From Polyangiaceae bacterium (GTDB lineage: Bacteria; Myxococcota_A; Polyangia; Polyangiales; Polyangiaceae), in assembly GCA_016712345.1 (NCBI GenBank), contig JADJRH010000001.1, positions 4,030,001 through 4,094,000 on the forward strand: a stretch of DNA of 64,000 nt. Direction: 5' to 3'. Below are positions 43,319 to 52,112 of the stretch, one piece after another (position 1 is the stretch's first letter; every line of letters begins with the position of its first letter). The translations under genes were made by a program, and so were the position numbers. The notes below the pieces were generated by a model, which was given only the letters and a program-made list of their open reading frames with translations, made no database searches and was not told the DNA's origin.

Positions 43319-44023
43319 TCACGGGGCCGGGCAGGCGGGAGAGCCGGCGTCCTGAAAGAGCTTTTGAAGAAGCGATTGATCGTCTTTGCGAAGCGAAGCC
43401 TTGTGCGCGAGGCAATGACACAGCGCCTCGGCGGCGGGGCCCGGATCTCCAAGCGCGATCTGGGCTTCGGCGTAGCGCAGGTGGTTTTCAACGGCTTGGG
43501 GGTACTTTTTTACAAGGACTTCGAGGATTTCGAGCCCTTTCTCAGAGTCGCCGCCTGAGAGAAGCGACGCGGGTGCGAGGACGTACAAGGTGCCGAGCAT
43601 GCGCGTGGCGGCTCCGTCGCGAAACGACGCGTCGAGGGCGATGCTCTTCTTGGTCCACTCCTCCATTTCGCGGAGCAAAAAGGCCGCTGTGAGGCCTTTT
43701 TTTTGAGCGAGTCGGCCTGTCACCATGGCGCGCGCATACGCGTATTCGGCGGTGGGCAGCTCTTTTTGCCGAACCGTGTCGTACGCGTGCTGGCGGTCTT
43801 GCTCGGTGTCGTTTCCATCACCGATGAGCGTTTCGAGAGCGTCCGCGATTTCCAGCGCGTTTCCCTTGTCGAAAGCCAGCTGCAAAGGAGCCGGCGTTGC
43901 AACGGCGACCGCGGGCGGACAGCCGGTGAGGAGCACGCATGTCACGCCGACAAGCGCGGCGGCTCGTCGGCGGGCAAGGGGAGCAAAAAACGCTTTAAAA
44001 AAAGGCTGAAGAGGAGGGGTCAC
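43319..44023 (-). CDS. TatT-family (TRAP T-component-like) TPR lipoprotein
   Basis: 234 aa from GTG at 44023, whose TG is the first two bases of the preceding gene's TGA (GTGA). Lipoprotein signal with LTGC lipobox. The rest is TPR-like helical hairpins with features of the TatT family (AYARAMVTGRLAQKKG, EEWTKKSIALDASFRDGAATRMLGTLYVLAP, NHLRYAEAQIALGDPGPAAEAL). TatT proteins are periplasmic lipoproteins found with TRAP transporters. Here the partner is a PhnD-like binding protein and no membrane permease lies nearby. Confidence 0.8.
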   Translation of the reverse strand: MTPPLQPFFKAFFAPLARRRAAALVGVTCVLLTGCPPAVAVATPAPLQLAFDKGNALEIADALETLIGDGNDTEQDRQHAYDTVRQKELPTAEYAYARAMVTGRLAQKKGLTAAFLLREMEEWTKKSIALDASFRDGAATRMLGTLYVLAPASLLSGGDSEKGLEILEVLVKKYPQAVENHLRYAEAQIALGDPGPAAEALCHCLAHKASLRKDDQSLLQKLFQDAGSPACPAP

Positions 44024-44853
44024 TTTTTCGCGTAGGCGGTGATGACGGTCTGATAGTCGGCGACCGATGCCGTTTTCATGGCGCTGATGCCAACTTCTTT
44101 GCAAACGTCTTTGCCGTCGCCCTCGCACACTTTGCCAAAGGCGCCTTGAAACCCTTTGCGCTCGTCGGCGGAGGCCGTGGGGAAGGCGACGATGACCATG
44201 GGAGGCAGCTTGTCGCTCTTCCAAACGCTCTTGATCGCGCTCGCGCCTTCCACGTTGGCGAGTTCGGCAAACTGGGCGTCGTCGATGAGCGCGCATTCGG
44301 CCTCATCGGCCACCACTTTTTTGATGGTTTGGATGGGGCGAGTGGTGGCGGTCAGAGTGAAGTCCGCGAGCTTCATTTTGCCGGCGAACACAACGTTATC
44401 GATAAACTTCTGATCGTCTGCGTGATCGCTCGCGAGCGCCTTGCCTTTGCAACCGGCGGCGTCCGCCGCGTTTTTGCTCACGAGGTGATACTGCTGCCCG
44501 CCCGCACGCGATGACGAAACAGAGCCGATCACGTCAAGCTTGTGTTTGTCTTTGAGACCCAAAAACGCCGCGAGAGAAAGAATCCCGTAGTTGGGTTTGG
44601 AATCGGTGATGAACTTTTCGGCGCCGGTTCGAGTGGTTTGATACGAACCTTTGGCGCCGCTCCACCCCGAGTGTTTGGCCGCAAGTGCGACGAGCTTGTC
44701 AACGTACGGTTGGGCTTGGGCGGCCGACCCAACGCCATGTTCTTTTAAGACAAGAACGCCGACGTCACCGGCAGCATTGGCGGAATCGGCAACCATGAAA
44801 GCGGCGGCTGCAAAACCAAGGGGAGTGAGGAGCGAGCGGAATGACGGACGCAC
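44020..44853 (-). CDS. PhnD-like periplasmic substrate-binding protein
   Basis: 277 aa from the GTG at 44853, preceded by AGGAGGT (44858-44864), which fixes the start. Sec signal peptide ending in NAAG, then a type II periplasmic-binding fold. Visible features include VALAAKHSGWSGAKGSYQTT and YGILSLAAFLGLKD, then CKGKALASDHADDQKFIDNVV, as in phosphate/phosphonate (PhnD/PtxB-type) binding proteins. Ligand unknown. It is coupled to the TatT lipoprotein gene. Confidence 0.8.
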   Translation of the reverse strand: MRPSFRSLLTPLGFAAAAFMVADSANAAGDVGVLVLKEHGVGSAAQAQPYVDKLVALAAKHSGWSGAKGSYQTTRTGAEKFITDSKPNYGILSLAAFLGLKDKHKLDVIGSVSSSRAGGQQYHLVSKNAADAAGCKGKALASDHADDQKFIDNVVFAGKMKLADFTLTATTRPIQTIKKVVADEAECALIDDAQFAELANVEGASAIKSVWKSDKLPPMVIVAFPTASADERKGFQGAFGKVCEGDGKDVCKEVGISAMKTASVADYQTVITAYAKK

Positions 44854-44857
44854 GGAG

Positions 44858-44864
44858 ACCTCCT
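44858..44864 (-). promoter_or_regulatory. strong ribosome binding site deciding a GTG start
   Basis: On the minus strand this reads AGGAGGT, about 4 nt before the GTG at 44853. It is a near-perfect Shine-Dalgarno that identifies this GTG as the start of the PhnD-like gene. Confidence 0.6.
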
Positions 44865-44985
44865 AAGGCGCTAGGACGTGCGGAGCGGGGAGGATATGCA
44901 ACTCAGAGCAGGGCGAGTGGCCAAGAAATTCGTGCCCGAGGTGCGTAGACGGGGTGGCACCTGCCAAGATCTCGCGGCGATCGGC

Positions 44986-46095
44986 TCATTGGGGCGGGGT
45001 TGTCGGGGGAGTTGGTGCGGGCGATTTTTTTTCATCCGGCTTGTTTTCGCTGCCACCGGAGTCGCCGGGCTTGTCGTCTTTTGATTTTTCGGCGTCTTCC
45101 GCGAGCATTTCTTTGAGCAGTTTCTCTTCATCCGGCGTCAGCGGAGCGATTTTCGAAACATCAAAAGTGAGCAGCGGCAGCGCGCCGCCCCCGTTCATCA
45201 CCGGGAGTTTGCCATTCCAACGTTCCAGTGCGCGGTATTGCAACACAACCGGCGACGTGGACACGCGCAGGATCAGATTGGCCCTTGCTTCCGCTTTCGC
45301 TGTGATGAGGCGAGCATCGGCTTCACCGCGAGCGCGTTCGCGAGCAGCTTCCGCTTGGCCGCGCGCTTGAGTGATCGCCTGCTCGGCTTCGGCCTTCACT
45401 TGTCGAACTCGGTTTTCGGCCTGAACAGCCTGCTGTGTGGCTTCAAGCGAGCGATTGATCGAAGCGGCGATGTTTTCAGGCAAACGCAGTTGATTGATTG
45501 TGATTTGGTCAATGACGAAGCCGTCTTTGCCGAGCTGATCCTGCAATCGCTTTTGCACCGACGCGACGAGTTTGCCCTTTCCAGAACCGTAAATTTCTTG
45601 AACGGGAAGCTGTGAAGCTTCAATGCTGAAGGCCTCGCGCACGGCGTTGCGAACGTAGCCCGCTGCAAGCACCATCAAGTCGTTTTTTTGAAACTTGAGG
45701 TAGATGTGCGGCGCCTGTTTCGGCTCGATCTGAAAGGCCAAGCCGATGTCGCAGTTGATGTTGGCACCCTCAAGCGATGCGAACGTGATCGACTCATCGC
45801 GCGGTGAGCCCTCGTGCGGATCTTTGGTCCACACAACGTTTTGCACGCTGATCGGAAACTGGATGATCTGTTCGGTGAGCGGGTTGTAAAACACCCAGCC
45901 TGTCACCTGCGGAATGTCGTCGACGCCCCGATTGGAGCCCGCGAGCTTCACGCGAATACCAACGTGCGCCGCATCCACGCGTGTCGAGCACGCCGACGCA
46001 ACGATGCCAAGCAGGATGAGGAGGCCGATCGTTGCGCCCACACGGCGCAGAAAAGATTTTGCGGAATCAGATGCAGCCGGACGAATCGTCGCCAT
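44986..46095 (-). CDS. SPFH/band-7 (prohibitin-like) membrane protein
   Basis: 369 aa. An N-terminal hydrophobic segment (~17-36, GATIGLLILLGIVASAC) has a Cys that could be a lipobox. The SPFH domain covers ~40-210 (VGIRVKLAGSNRGVDDIPQVTGWVFYNP, then EAFSIEASQLPVQEIYG). An Ala/Glu/Arg-rich coiled coil follows (~215-285, VKAEAEQAITQARGQAEAARERARGEADA). The tail is acidic and Pro-rich. SPFH proteins form large oligomers in membranes, for example regulating proteases or lipid domains. Confidence 0.88.
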   Translation of the reverse strand: MATIRPAASDSAKSFLRRVGATIGLLILLGIVASACSTRVDAAHVGIRVKLAGSNRGVDDIPQVTGWVFYNPLTEQIIQFPISVQNVVWTKDPHEGSPRDESITFASLEGANINCDIGLAFQIEPKQAPHIYLKFQKNDLMVLAAGYVRNAVREAFSIEASQLPVQEIYGSGKGKLVASVQKRLQDQLGKDGFVIDQITINQLRLPENIAASINRSLEATQQAVQAENRVRQVKAEAEQAITQARGQAEAARERARGEADARLITAKAEARANLILRVSTSPVVLQYRALERWNGKLPVMNGGGALPLLTFDVSKIAPLTPDEEKLLKEMLAEDAEKSKDDKPGDSGGSENKPDEKKSPAPTPPTTPPQ

Positions 46096-46206
46096 GCCGG
46101 GACTCTACTCCCGACGTGCACCTTCGGCCGAACCTTTCGCACGATCGGCTTTGAGGTGTGGCCATAGGTCCGCTACCGTCCCAAAACGAGGCTCCTGGGA
46201 GATCGG

Positions 46207-49200
46207 ATGTTCCGACAAGCTCGTTTGGCTTTTGCGCTCACCGCGTGTGCAGCGGCGTGCTCCGCGGCACCGGGTGCACCCCCTTCGGCGCCGCCCGCGG
46301 CGGGACAAACCGATACTCCGGTTTTTGCTGGCAAAGCGCGCTTTTTCCAGGTCAGTGCCGACGACACGTTTTGGGTCACTCACGACGCTGAACGCGATCG
46401 AGTTGTGTCGACGGGTGCTCGCCTTGAATTGTCACCCGCCGGTGAAGTGCTCGCCGCCGCTGTCGAAACCGAAAAAGCAAACGAGGGCGACGTTTTGCTC
46501 GGTGGGTTTGCCGTTCCCGAAGCGAACGGTGGCGGCTACCTCTTTTGGTCGCAGTCGCGCCTCTTCCGAGCCTCCACGTTCACCGGCGCGCTAACGCCGA
46601 TTCCCCTCGGAACATCCGACGCCGCGGAAACCGGCATTCGGGGAATTCGACATGGCCTTCGCGGTCCCGTGATCATGACCGACTCGGGTCTTCGTGAACT
46701 GCTGCCCGGTGCAAACGCTGCAACCCCGTTTCCAGATGCGGGCGTCACAGACATCGCTGCCATCAACAATCAGCGCGCGATTCGAATGGATGTTTTCGGG
46801 CGCACGTCGTGGACCATCGACGCCGGAAAAACATGGAACGACGCGATGCAAATCACCGGCGCCGGCGTGCGCGCGATCGGTGCTTCGCTCGAAGAAGTGT
46901 GGTTCGAAACAAACCAGGGGCGCGCCATTCTTCGAAAAGAAGGCCCGCTCGGCGAACCAGAAGGGCAGTCGTACCGCTACGTCGACTACGCCCGACCGTT
47001 TCAGCTTTCGTTCCGCGGTACGCGTGCCGATCGCGATGACCAATATTTGTGGGGCTACCGGGACGCGCAGCCTCTTCAGGCAGCGATCTTGAGCGGTGTT
47101 CTGTTTTCTGAAAACGAAGCGCTCGGAGTCATGCGCGGCACCGTTTCGCGCGTCGATCTAAAGACCGGCCGAGTGATTTCGGTGGCCACCGATTGGCTCC
47201 CAAGCGGCATTGAGTGTCAGCCGCTCCGCGTAGGAAAAGACATCCTTTTTGCGTGCTCGTGGGACGACTACCAATCGGGCAGCTACGTGCTTCGAATGAG
47301 TGGGGACTCACCTCCGGTTGTGGAAAAGCTCTTCACCGACGAGGGGATGTATGTCGCCGACGACGCCGGTGGGTTTGGGTACACAGGCTCGTGCAAGCCC
47401 GAGCAAAAATATGTGGATCCCGAGCGTTATTACAGCGGTCGATACGGCCGCTACTACGAAGGCGACGAAGGTGAATACGGTCGCGTCGAACCGGTTTTTT
47501 GTGTACGCCGCGGCGCCGATGATTGGGTGGAGCGCCGCATTTCGCTCGACGCCGACTCATCGCTTTTCGCTTGGATCCCGCAAAAAGACGGCAACGCTGT
47601 TGCGCTCGTTCGCGGCCAGGGTCGCGGCGCCATGTTGCCCGACGTAACTCGTGGATCGCAGCGTGAGCAGGAGCAAAACGCTGTTCGCGTCGTGCGTGTT
47701 TTCCCTTCAATTCAAGGGTGGACGTGGCAGCAACAACAGACACGCACGTATTACGGTCGCGGCGGTTCGGCGCCGCTCCTGATCGATCGGCGTTACCGCG
47801 CGCTCGACGATGGCACCGTTGTGGGGTGGCTCGGCGGCCCCAACGAGGACCGCTATGCACCCACGCAAAAATGGGCCGGCGGAGTGCTGCACGCCGACGG
47901 TCGAACGGAGTTGTTTGAACTCCCGAAACAGCCTCGATCGATGGCCGTCACCGGACCTTGGGGTGTACTCACCACAAACGACGGCGAAATGTTCGAAACG
48001 CAGGATCGCGGTCGAACATGGCGGAGTGCGGGCTCGGCAGCCCTGCTGCCCGGCACCCTCACCGGCGGCTGCTCGCCCCTGGGATGTGCGTTCTCAACAG
48101 GAGCCAAGCTCGGCTGGGGTGCGGCAACTCCGGCGCCCGCGATCAGCAACGAAAAGCGGCAAGAATTTTCGAGCGGGGCGCGCGGCGCTGCGAAGATCGT
48201 GTGCGAGGCATCCGGTGTACCCAAGGCAGAACCGAGCATGCTTTCCCCCGCTGCTTCGGCCCTTGGATCACAGGCCAAAATCGTGATCCAAACCACCTTC
48301 GGCGCCGCGCTTGAACTCATTCGTGAAACGCCCGATGCGATCTCCGCGGCGAGCCCGTACCCGTATTATCGCCATCGGCCTCCGCCGCCTCCGCCTCCGG
48401 TCGCTACCGCAACTCCCACCGCGTCCCCTTCAACGAAACCGTCGGCGAAGCCTGTTGCCAAAGCCGCGCCGACGCGTACACACACGCTCGTATTTCGGCC
48501 GCCGCTCGATCCGCTCGCGCCGATCGTGAGGCACAACGCGACCAATGCCGCGGTGGGTGGTTACCGCTCGCGCGGCGTTGCGACGCCGCTTTTGGGGCTG
48601 AACGGCGACGTTTCGCTTATGTACTTCGCCGACCAAAACGAGGCAATTGCCGACCGGAACGAACTCATCACAATGCCTCAGTTCGATACGCGTCGTTATT
48701 ACTACTACGACCAATCAATGGCTTTCCCCGGCCTCAGGATCGCGAACAATCGCGCGCTCATCTTCGGCGATTTTCGAAGACGCGCATCACTCGAAGAGCA
48801 CGGTCACGCGCCCGCCAAGCCACCTTTTTTCTTTTCGTTTGATCGCGACGGAAACAGGCGTCGCGCGCTCGCGATGGGCATTCGCGACGACGGCGCTACC
48901 GGCGTTCTCGTTCTCGACGCCGCCGCGCCGGAAACGGTTGGGCTCGCTGCGTTCGACAGATCCACATCCGTGCTGTCGTCGGTTCGAAAGCTCGCTCCGT
49001 GGTCCACGTTGAAGCCCGCCGACTCTCCCGTGTGTCAGCAGGACAAAAAAGCGTACCGCGCGCTGCTCACCATCGATCCCACCGTTTGGTTCAAGCTTGA
49101 TGAAGGGACGTTGCCCGGCGTTTCGCTCTCCAAACAAGGCCTCATGCTCGTTCGGTGGAGTGAAGAAAATGTCTGCCTTGAAGCGATCGACGTAGCTGTG

Positions 49201-49380
49201 ATGGATCCTCGTCGTCGACCCGATGGCCCCGCGGGTGAAAGCCTTGTCATTCGCTGGTCGGCGCAGACGCGTTCAAAAGTGCCTGCAAAAGAAGCTGTTT
49301 CATCAAACGTGAACGCGGCGCTCCGCTCGCTTGAATTGATGCAGCCCCTCACATGCTCCGTTTCGCTGCCACAGCCCTAA
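46207..49380 (+). CDS. large secreted lipoprotein of unknown function
   Basis: 1057 aa. Start at ATG 46207 with GGGAG upstream. Lipobox AAAC (about residue 18), then an Ala/Pro linker. Two long regions of beta-rich sequence are separated by a Pro/Lys/Thr-rich linker (about 715-755, PPPPPPPVATATPTASPSTKP). Short stretches such as WTIDAGKTWNDAM and GEMFETQDRGRTWRSAG (the latter like BNR/sialidase Asp-box repeats) suggest beta-propeller folding. A Tyr-rich patch (RYYSGRYGRYYEG) lies at about residue 410. No enzymatic signature recognised. Divergent from the SPFH gene. Confidence 0.7.
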   Translation: MFRQARLAFALTACAAACSAAPGAPPSAPPAAGQTDTPVFAGKARFFQVSADDTFWVTHDAERDRVVSTGARLELSPAGEVLAAAVETEKANEGDVLLGGFAVPEANGGGYLFWSQSRLFRASTFTGALTPIPLGTSDAAETGIRGIRHGLRGPVIMTDSGLRELLPGANAATPFPDAGVTDIAAINNQRAIRMDVFGRTSWTIDAGKTWNDAMQITGAGVRAIGASLEEVWFETNQGRAILRKEGPLGEPEGQSYRYVDYARPFQLSFRGTRADRDDQYLWGYRDAQPLQAAILSGVLFSENEALGVMRGTVSRVDLKTGRVISVATDWLPSGIECQPLRVGKDILFACSWDDYQSGSYVLRMSGDSPPVVEKLFTDEGMYVADDAGGFGYTGSCKPEQKYVDPERYYSGRYGRYYEGDEGEYGRVEPVFCVRRGADDWVERRISLDADSSLFAWIPQKDGNAVALVRGQGRGAMLPDVTRGSQREQEQNAVRVVRVFPSIQGWTWQQQQTRTYYGRGGSAPLLIDRRYRALDDGTVVGWLGGPNEDRYAPTQKWAGGVLHADGRTELFELPKQPRSMAVTGPWGVLTTNDGEMFETQDRGRTWRSAGSAALLPGTLTGGCSPLGCAFSTGAKLGWGAATPAPAISNEKRQEFSSGARGAAKIVCEASGVPKAEPSMLSPAASALGSQAKIVIQTTFGAALELIRETPDAISAASPYPYYRHRPPPPPPPVATATPTASPSTKPSAKPVAKAAPTRTHTLVFRPPLDPLAPIVRHNATNAAVGGYRSRGVATPLLGLNGDVSLMYFADQNEAIADRNELITMPQFDTRRYYYYDQSMAFPGLRIANNRALIFGDFRRRASLEEHGHAPAKPPFFFSFDRDGNRRRALAMGIRDDGATGVLVLDAAAPETVGLAAFDRSTSVLSSVRKLAPWSTLKPADSPVCQQDKKAYRALLTIDPTVWFKLDEGTLPGVSLSKQGLMLVRWSEENVCLEAIDVAVMDPRRRPDGPAGESLVIRWSAQTRSKVPAKEAVSSNVNAALRSLELMQPLTCSVSLPQP

Positions 49381-49497
49381 AGAAGGCGACAAGAAAATGG
49401 CCGCGCTTCTGAGGATCGAAAGAGTCTGAAGACGCAGCGTTTCGGCGCGTCGCACAAAACCGCTTTCATCGGGCCGTCATCGTGACATTGTGCCGCC

Positions 49498-51168
49498 ATG
49501 AACGATTCCCCCGGTGGTCCGCCCTCGCCGTTCGCGTCGCCGTCTTCCACTGCATCGAGTGCTCCGGGTGGTGCTGGAGCCTTTTCGTCCGGGCCTGCGC
49601 CCACCGGGAGCGCTCCTTCTGCGCCGCCCCCCGCAGGTGGTTTCGGCCCTCCTCCGGGTGGATTTGGTGGGCCTCCGGGTGGATTTGGCGGGCCTCCGGG
49701 TGGATTTGGCGGTCCGCCGGGGCCGTTTGGTCCACCTCCGGGCATGGGTGGCCCATTCGGCCCGCCCCCGGGAGCGGGGCCGTTTGGTCCAATGGGCCCG
49801 CCGCCGTTTATGGCGCAGCCGCCGCCCAAATCGACCGGAGCCGGTCTGATTGTTGGGTTGGTAATCGCGGCGGTAGTTGTCGTCTTTCTCTTTATCGGGG
49901 GCGCGTTTTTCTATGTGCGATCGCGAGCCGCCGCGATCGCGACTGCACCAACGGCCGAGTCGGGAAACAGCGACGGCAGCGCTTGGTCAGACCTCGACGC
50001 GTCTGTACCCATCAGTTCGAAAGACCCGTCATGGGGTAGCCGGACGGCACCCGTAACACTGGTTGTATTCGAAGATTTTGAGTGCCCATTCTGCGCCAAA
50101 TTCGAGGGGACACTCGCATCGATCAAAGAGAAATACGGCCCCACCAAGGTTCGTGTTGTTTGGAAAAACTACCCTCTGCCGTTTCATAAAAATGCTCGAC
50201 CCGCCGCAATTGCCGGTGAAGCCATCATGCGTTTGGGTGGCTCGCCGGCATTCTGGCGTTTTCACGGCGCCGCGTTTGCCAATCAACGAGAATTGACGGA
50301 CGCGAATTTTGAGCGTTTTGCCAATGAAGCCGGCCTGGACGTGGTGCAGTTTCGAGCGCTGCTTTCAGACCCGAGTGTGGCGGCAAAAGTGGATGCCGAT
50401 ATAGCGCTCACCAAGACAGTGGGTGTTCAAGGCACTCCAAACACGTTTATCAACGGCTTTTTAGTGACAGGCGCTCAGCCGCTCGAAAAGTTTGTCGGGT
50501 TGATTGATGCCGAACTTGCCGCCGCGGATAGGGCCCTCAGCGCCGGAACTCCACCCGACCGCGTTTACGTGAAGCTTTCGCACGAAAACAAGGTCAAGAA
50601 CGCCGCGCCGAAAACGGAGGCACCCGCCGAAGATGACAACAAAGTGTACACCGTGCCGGTTGGTAACTCGCCTGTGCGCGGCCCGGCCAACGCAAAAGTC
50701 ACGATTGTGATCTTCAGCGACTTTCAATGCCCATTCTGCTCTCGAGCCGAAAAGACTCTCGATCAGGTTCGCGAGCAATACGGCGACAAAGTTCGATTCG
50801 TTTGGAAAAATAACCCCCTTCCGTTTCATAAAGATGCCGGCCCCGCCGCTGAATTGGCTATGGAAGCCCGCGCTCAAAAAGGGGATGCCGGTTTTTGGGC
50901 AGCGCACGACATCTTGTTTGCCAACCAAAAGAAACTGACAAACGAAGATCTGCTCGCCTACGCCAAAGATCTCAAACTCGATGTTTCGCGTGCGAAGACG
51001 GCAATCGCCACCGAAAAGCATCGCGACTCAATCAACGCCGACAAGCGCCTTGCCGATGAACTCAATGCGAAAGGAACTCCAACGTTCTTTATCAATGGCA
51101 AGAAGCTTGTCGGGGCTCAACCCATCGAGAAGTTTCGCGCGAAAATTGACGAGGAATTGGCGCGATAA
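49498..51168 (+). CDS. tandem DsbA-like thioredoxin-fold protein with Gly/Pro-rich N-terminus
   Basis: 556 aa. The N-terminal ~110 residues are Pro/Gly/Phe-rich with a GGFGGPP repeat, followed by one membrane helix (GLIVGLVIAAVVVVFLFIGGAFF, ~115-137). Two DsbA-like domains follow, each with a CPFC active site: FEDFECPFCAKF (~196) and FSDFQCPFCSRA (~413). Each ends with a thioredoxin-type cis-Pro GTPNTFING or GTPTFFING. Type II membrane protein with the oxidoreductase domains outside the cytoplasm (inference from topology). Protein disulfide formation or reduction is the likely role. Two domains in one chain are less common. Confidence 0.88.
   Translation: MNDSPGGPPSPFASPSSTASSAPGGAGAFSSGPAPTGSAPSAPPPAGGFGPPPGGFGGPPGGFGGPPGGFGGPPGPFGPPPGMGGPFGPPPGAGPFGPMGPPPFMAQPPPKSTGAGLIVGLVIAAVVVVFLFIGGAFFYVRSRAAAIATAPTAESGNSDGSAWSDLDASVPISSKDPSWGSRTAPVTLVVFEDFECPFCAKFEGTLASIKEKYGPTKVRVVWKNYPLPFHKNARPAAIAGEAIMRLGGSPAFWRFHGAAFANQRELTDANFERFANEAGLDVVQFRALLSDPSVAAKVDADIALTKTVGVQGTPNTFINGFLVTGAQPLEKFVGLIDAELAAADRALSAGTPPDRVYVKLSHENKVKNAAPKTEAPAEDDNKVYTVPVGNSPVRGPANAKVTIVIFSDFQCPFCSRAEKTLDQVREQYGDKVRFVWKNNPLPFHKDAGPAAELAMEARAQKGDAGFWAAHDILFANQKKLTNEDLLAYAKDLKLDVSRAKTAIATEKHRDSINADKRLADELNAKGTPTFFINGKKLVGAQPIEKFRAKIDEELAR
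49656..49739 (+). repeat. 21-bp minisatellite encoding GGFGGPP
   Basis: Three near-identical 21-bp units (GGGTGGATTTGGYGGGCCTCC, the third with GTCCGCC at its end) at 49656, 49677 and 49698, plus a degenerate fourth unit at 49719. It lies inside the tandem DsbA gene in frame, so copy number changes would alter linker length without frameshift. Confidence 0.75.
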
Positions 51169-51280
51169 ACCGCGACACCTCGTAATCGACTTAGTCAATG
51201 AACACCGCTGCGACGCAATTCTGAAAGAGTAAGGTCCGCAGCGCGAACTGCGCCGCCTGGCGCCAAACGGAGAGACAATC

Positions 51281-51919
51281 ATGAAAGTTGGAATTCTGGG
51301 TTCGGGAGTGGTGGCAAAAGCGCTCGGAAATGGCTTCTTGTCGTCGGGACATGAAGTGATGTTGGCGAGCCGCGACGGCTCCAAAGTCAAAGGTTGGTCG
51401 GAACATGCAAAAGCCACTTCCGGCACTTTCGCTGAAGCCGCCGCCTACGGTGATGTGGTGGTGCTCGCCGTAAAAGGCACCGTGGCAGTTGATGCGGTAA
51501 AACTCACGGGTGAAAAGGCGCTTGCGGGCAAAACAGTCATTGATGCGAGCAATCCAATTGCCGACGCGCCGCCCACAAATGGCATCTTAACGTTTTTCAC
51601 CGGACCCAATGATTCGTTAATGGAACGGCTTCAGTCCGCGGCTCCTGATGCGAATTTTGTAAAAGCGTTCTCCTGCGTGGGAAATGCGTTTATGTACCGC
51701 CCCAACTTCCCCGGTGGGCCGCCCACAATGTTTATCTGCGGCAATAACGACGGCGCCAAAGCGGTTGTTCGCGACATTCTCAAGGAGTTTGGGTGGGACG
51801 CAGAAGACATTGGCAAGGTGGAAGGCGCACGTGCCATTGAGCCCCTGTGCCAACTCTGGTGTGCTCCGGGCCTTCAACGAGGCCAGTGGACACACGCCTT
51901 TAAGCTCCTCAAACTCTAA
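51281..51919 (+). CDS. NADPH-dependent F420 reductase-like protein
   Basis: 212 aa, with GGAGAG upstream of ATG 51281. Rossmann start GILGSGVVAKALGNGFL, then NADP-type motifs HEVMLASRDG and VVVLAVKG. A later stretch is VIDASNPIADAP. It matches the F420-dependent NADP oxidoreductase family, but many bacterial members do not use F420. A dehydrogenase of unknown substrate is the safer call. The N-terminal half is clearly NAD(P)-binding. Confidence 0.85.
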   Translation: MKVGILGSGVVAKALGNGFLSSGHEVMLASRDGSKVKGWSEHAKATSGTFAEAAAYGDVVVLAVKGTVAVDAVKLTGEKALAGKTVIDASNPIADAPPTNGILTFFTGPNDSLMERLQSAAPDANFVKAFSCVGNAFMYRPNFPGGPPTMFICGNNDGAKAVVRDILKEFGWDAEDIGKVEGARAIEPLCQLWCAPGLQRGQWTHAFKLLKL

Positions 51920-52112
51920 GTCTCCCCCGTTAAACTCCACGCCGTTTTGTTCGGCAAGACACAAATACATCATAGCTCCCGCACCTGTTCAAAGCTCCGG
52001 CGAATCGTTTACTGAGCGTATTCGCACAAAGCCGGGCGCCATGACGCTCTGAAACATGGCCGCGACCGAGAAGCGCCGAGTTTGTCCGGTGACGCGTTTC
52101 TGACCGCAAAAT

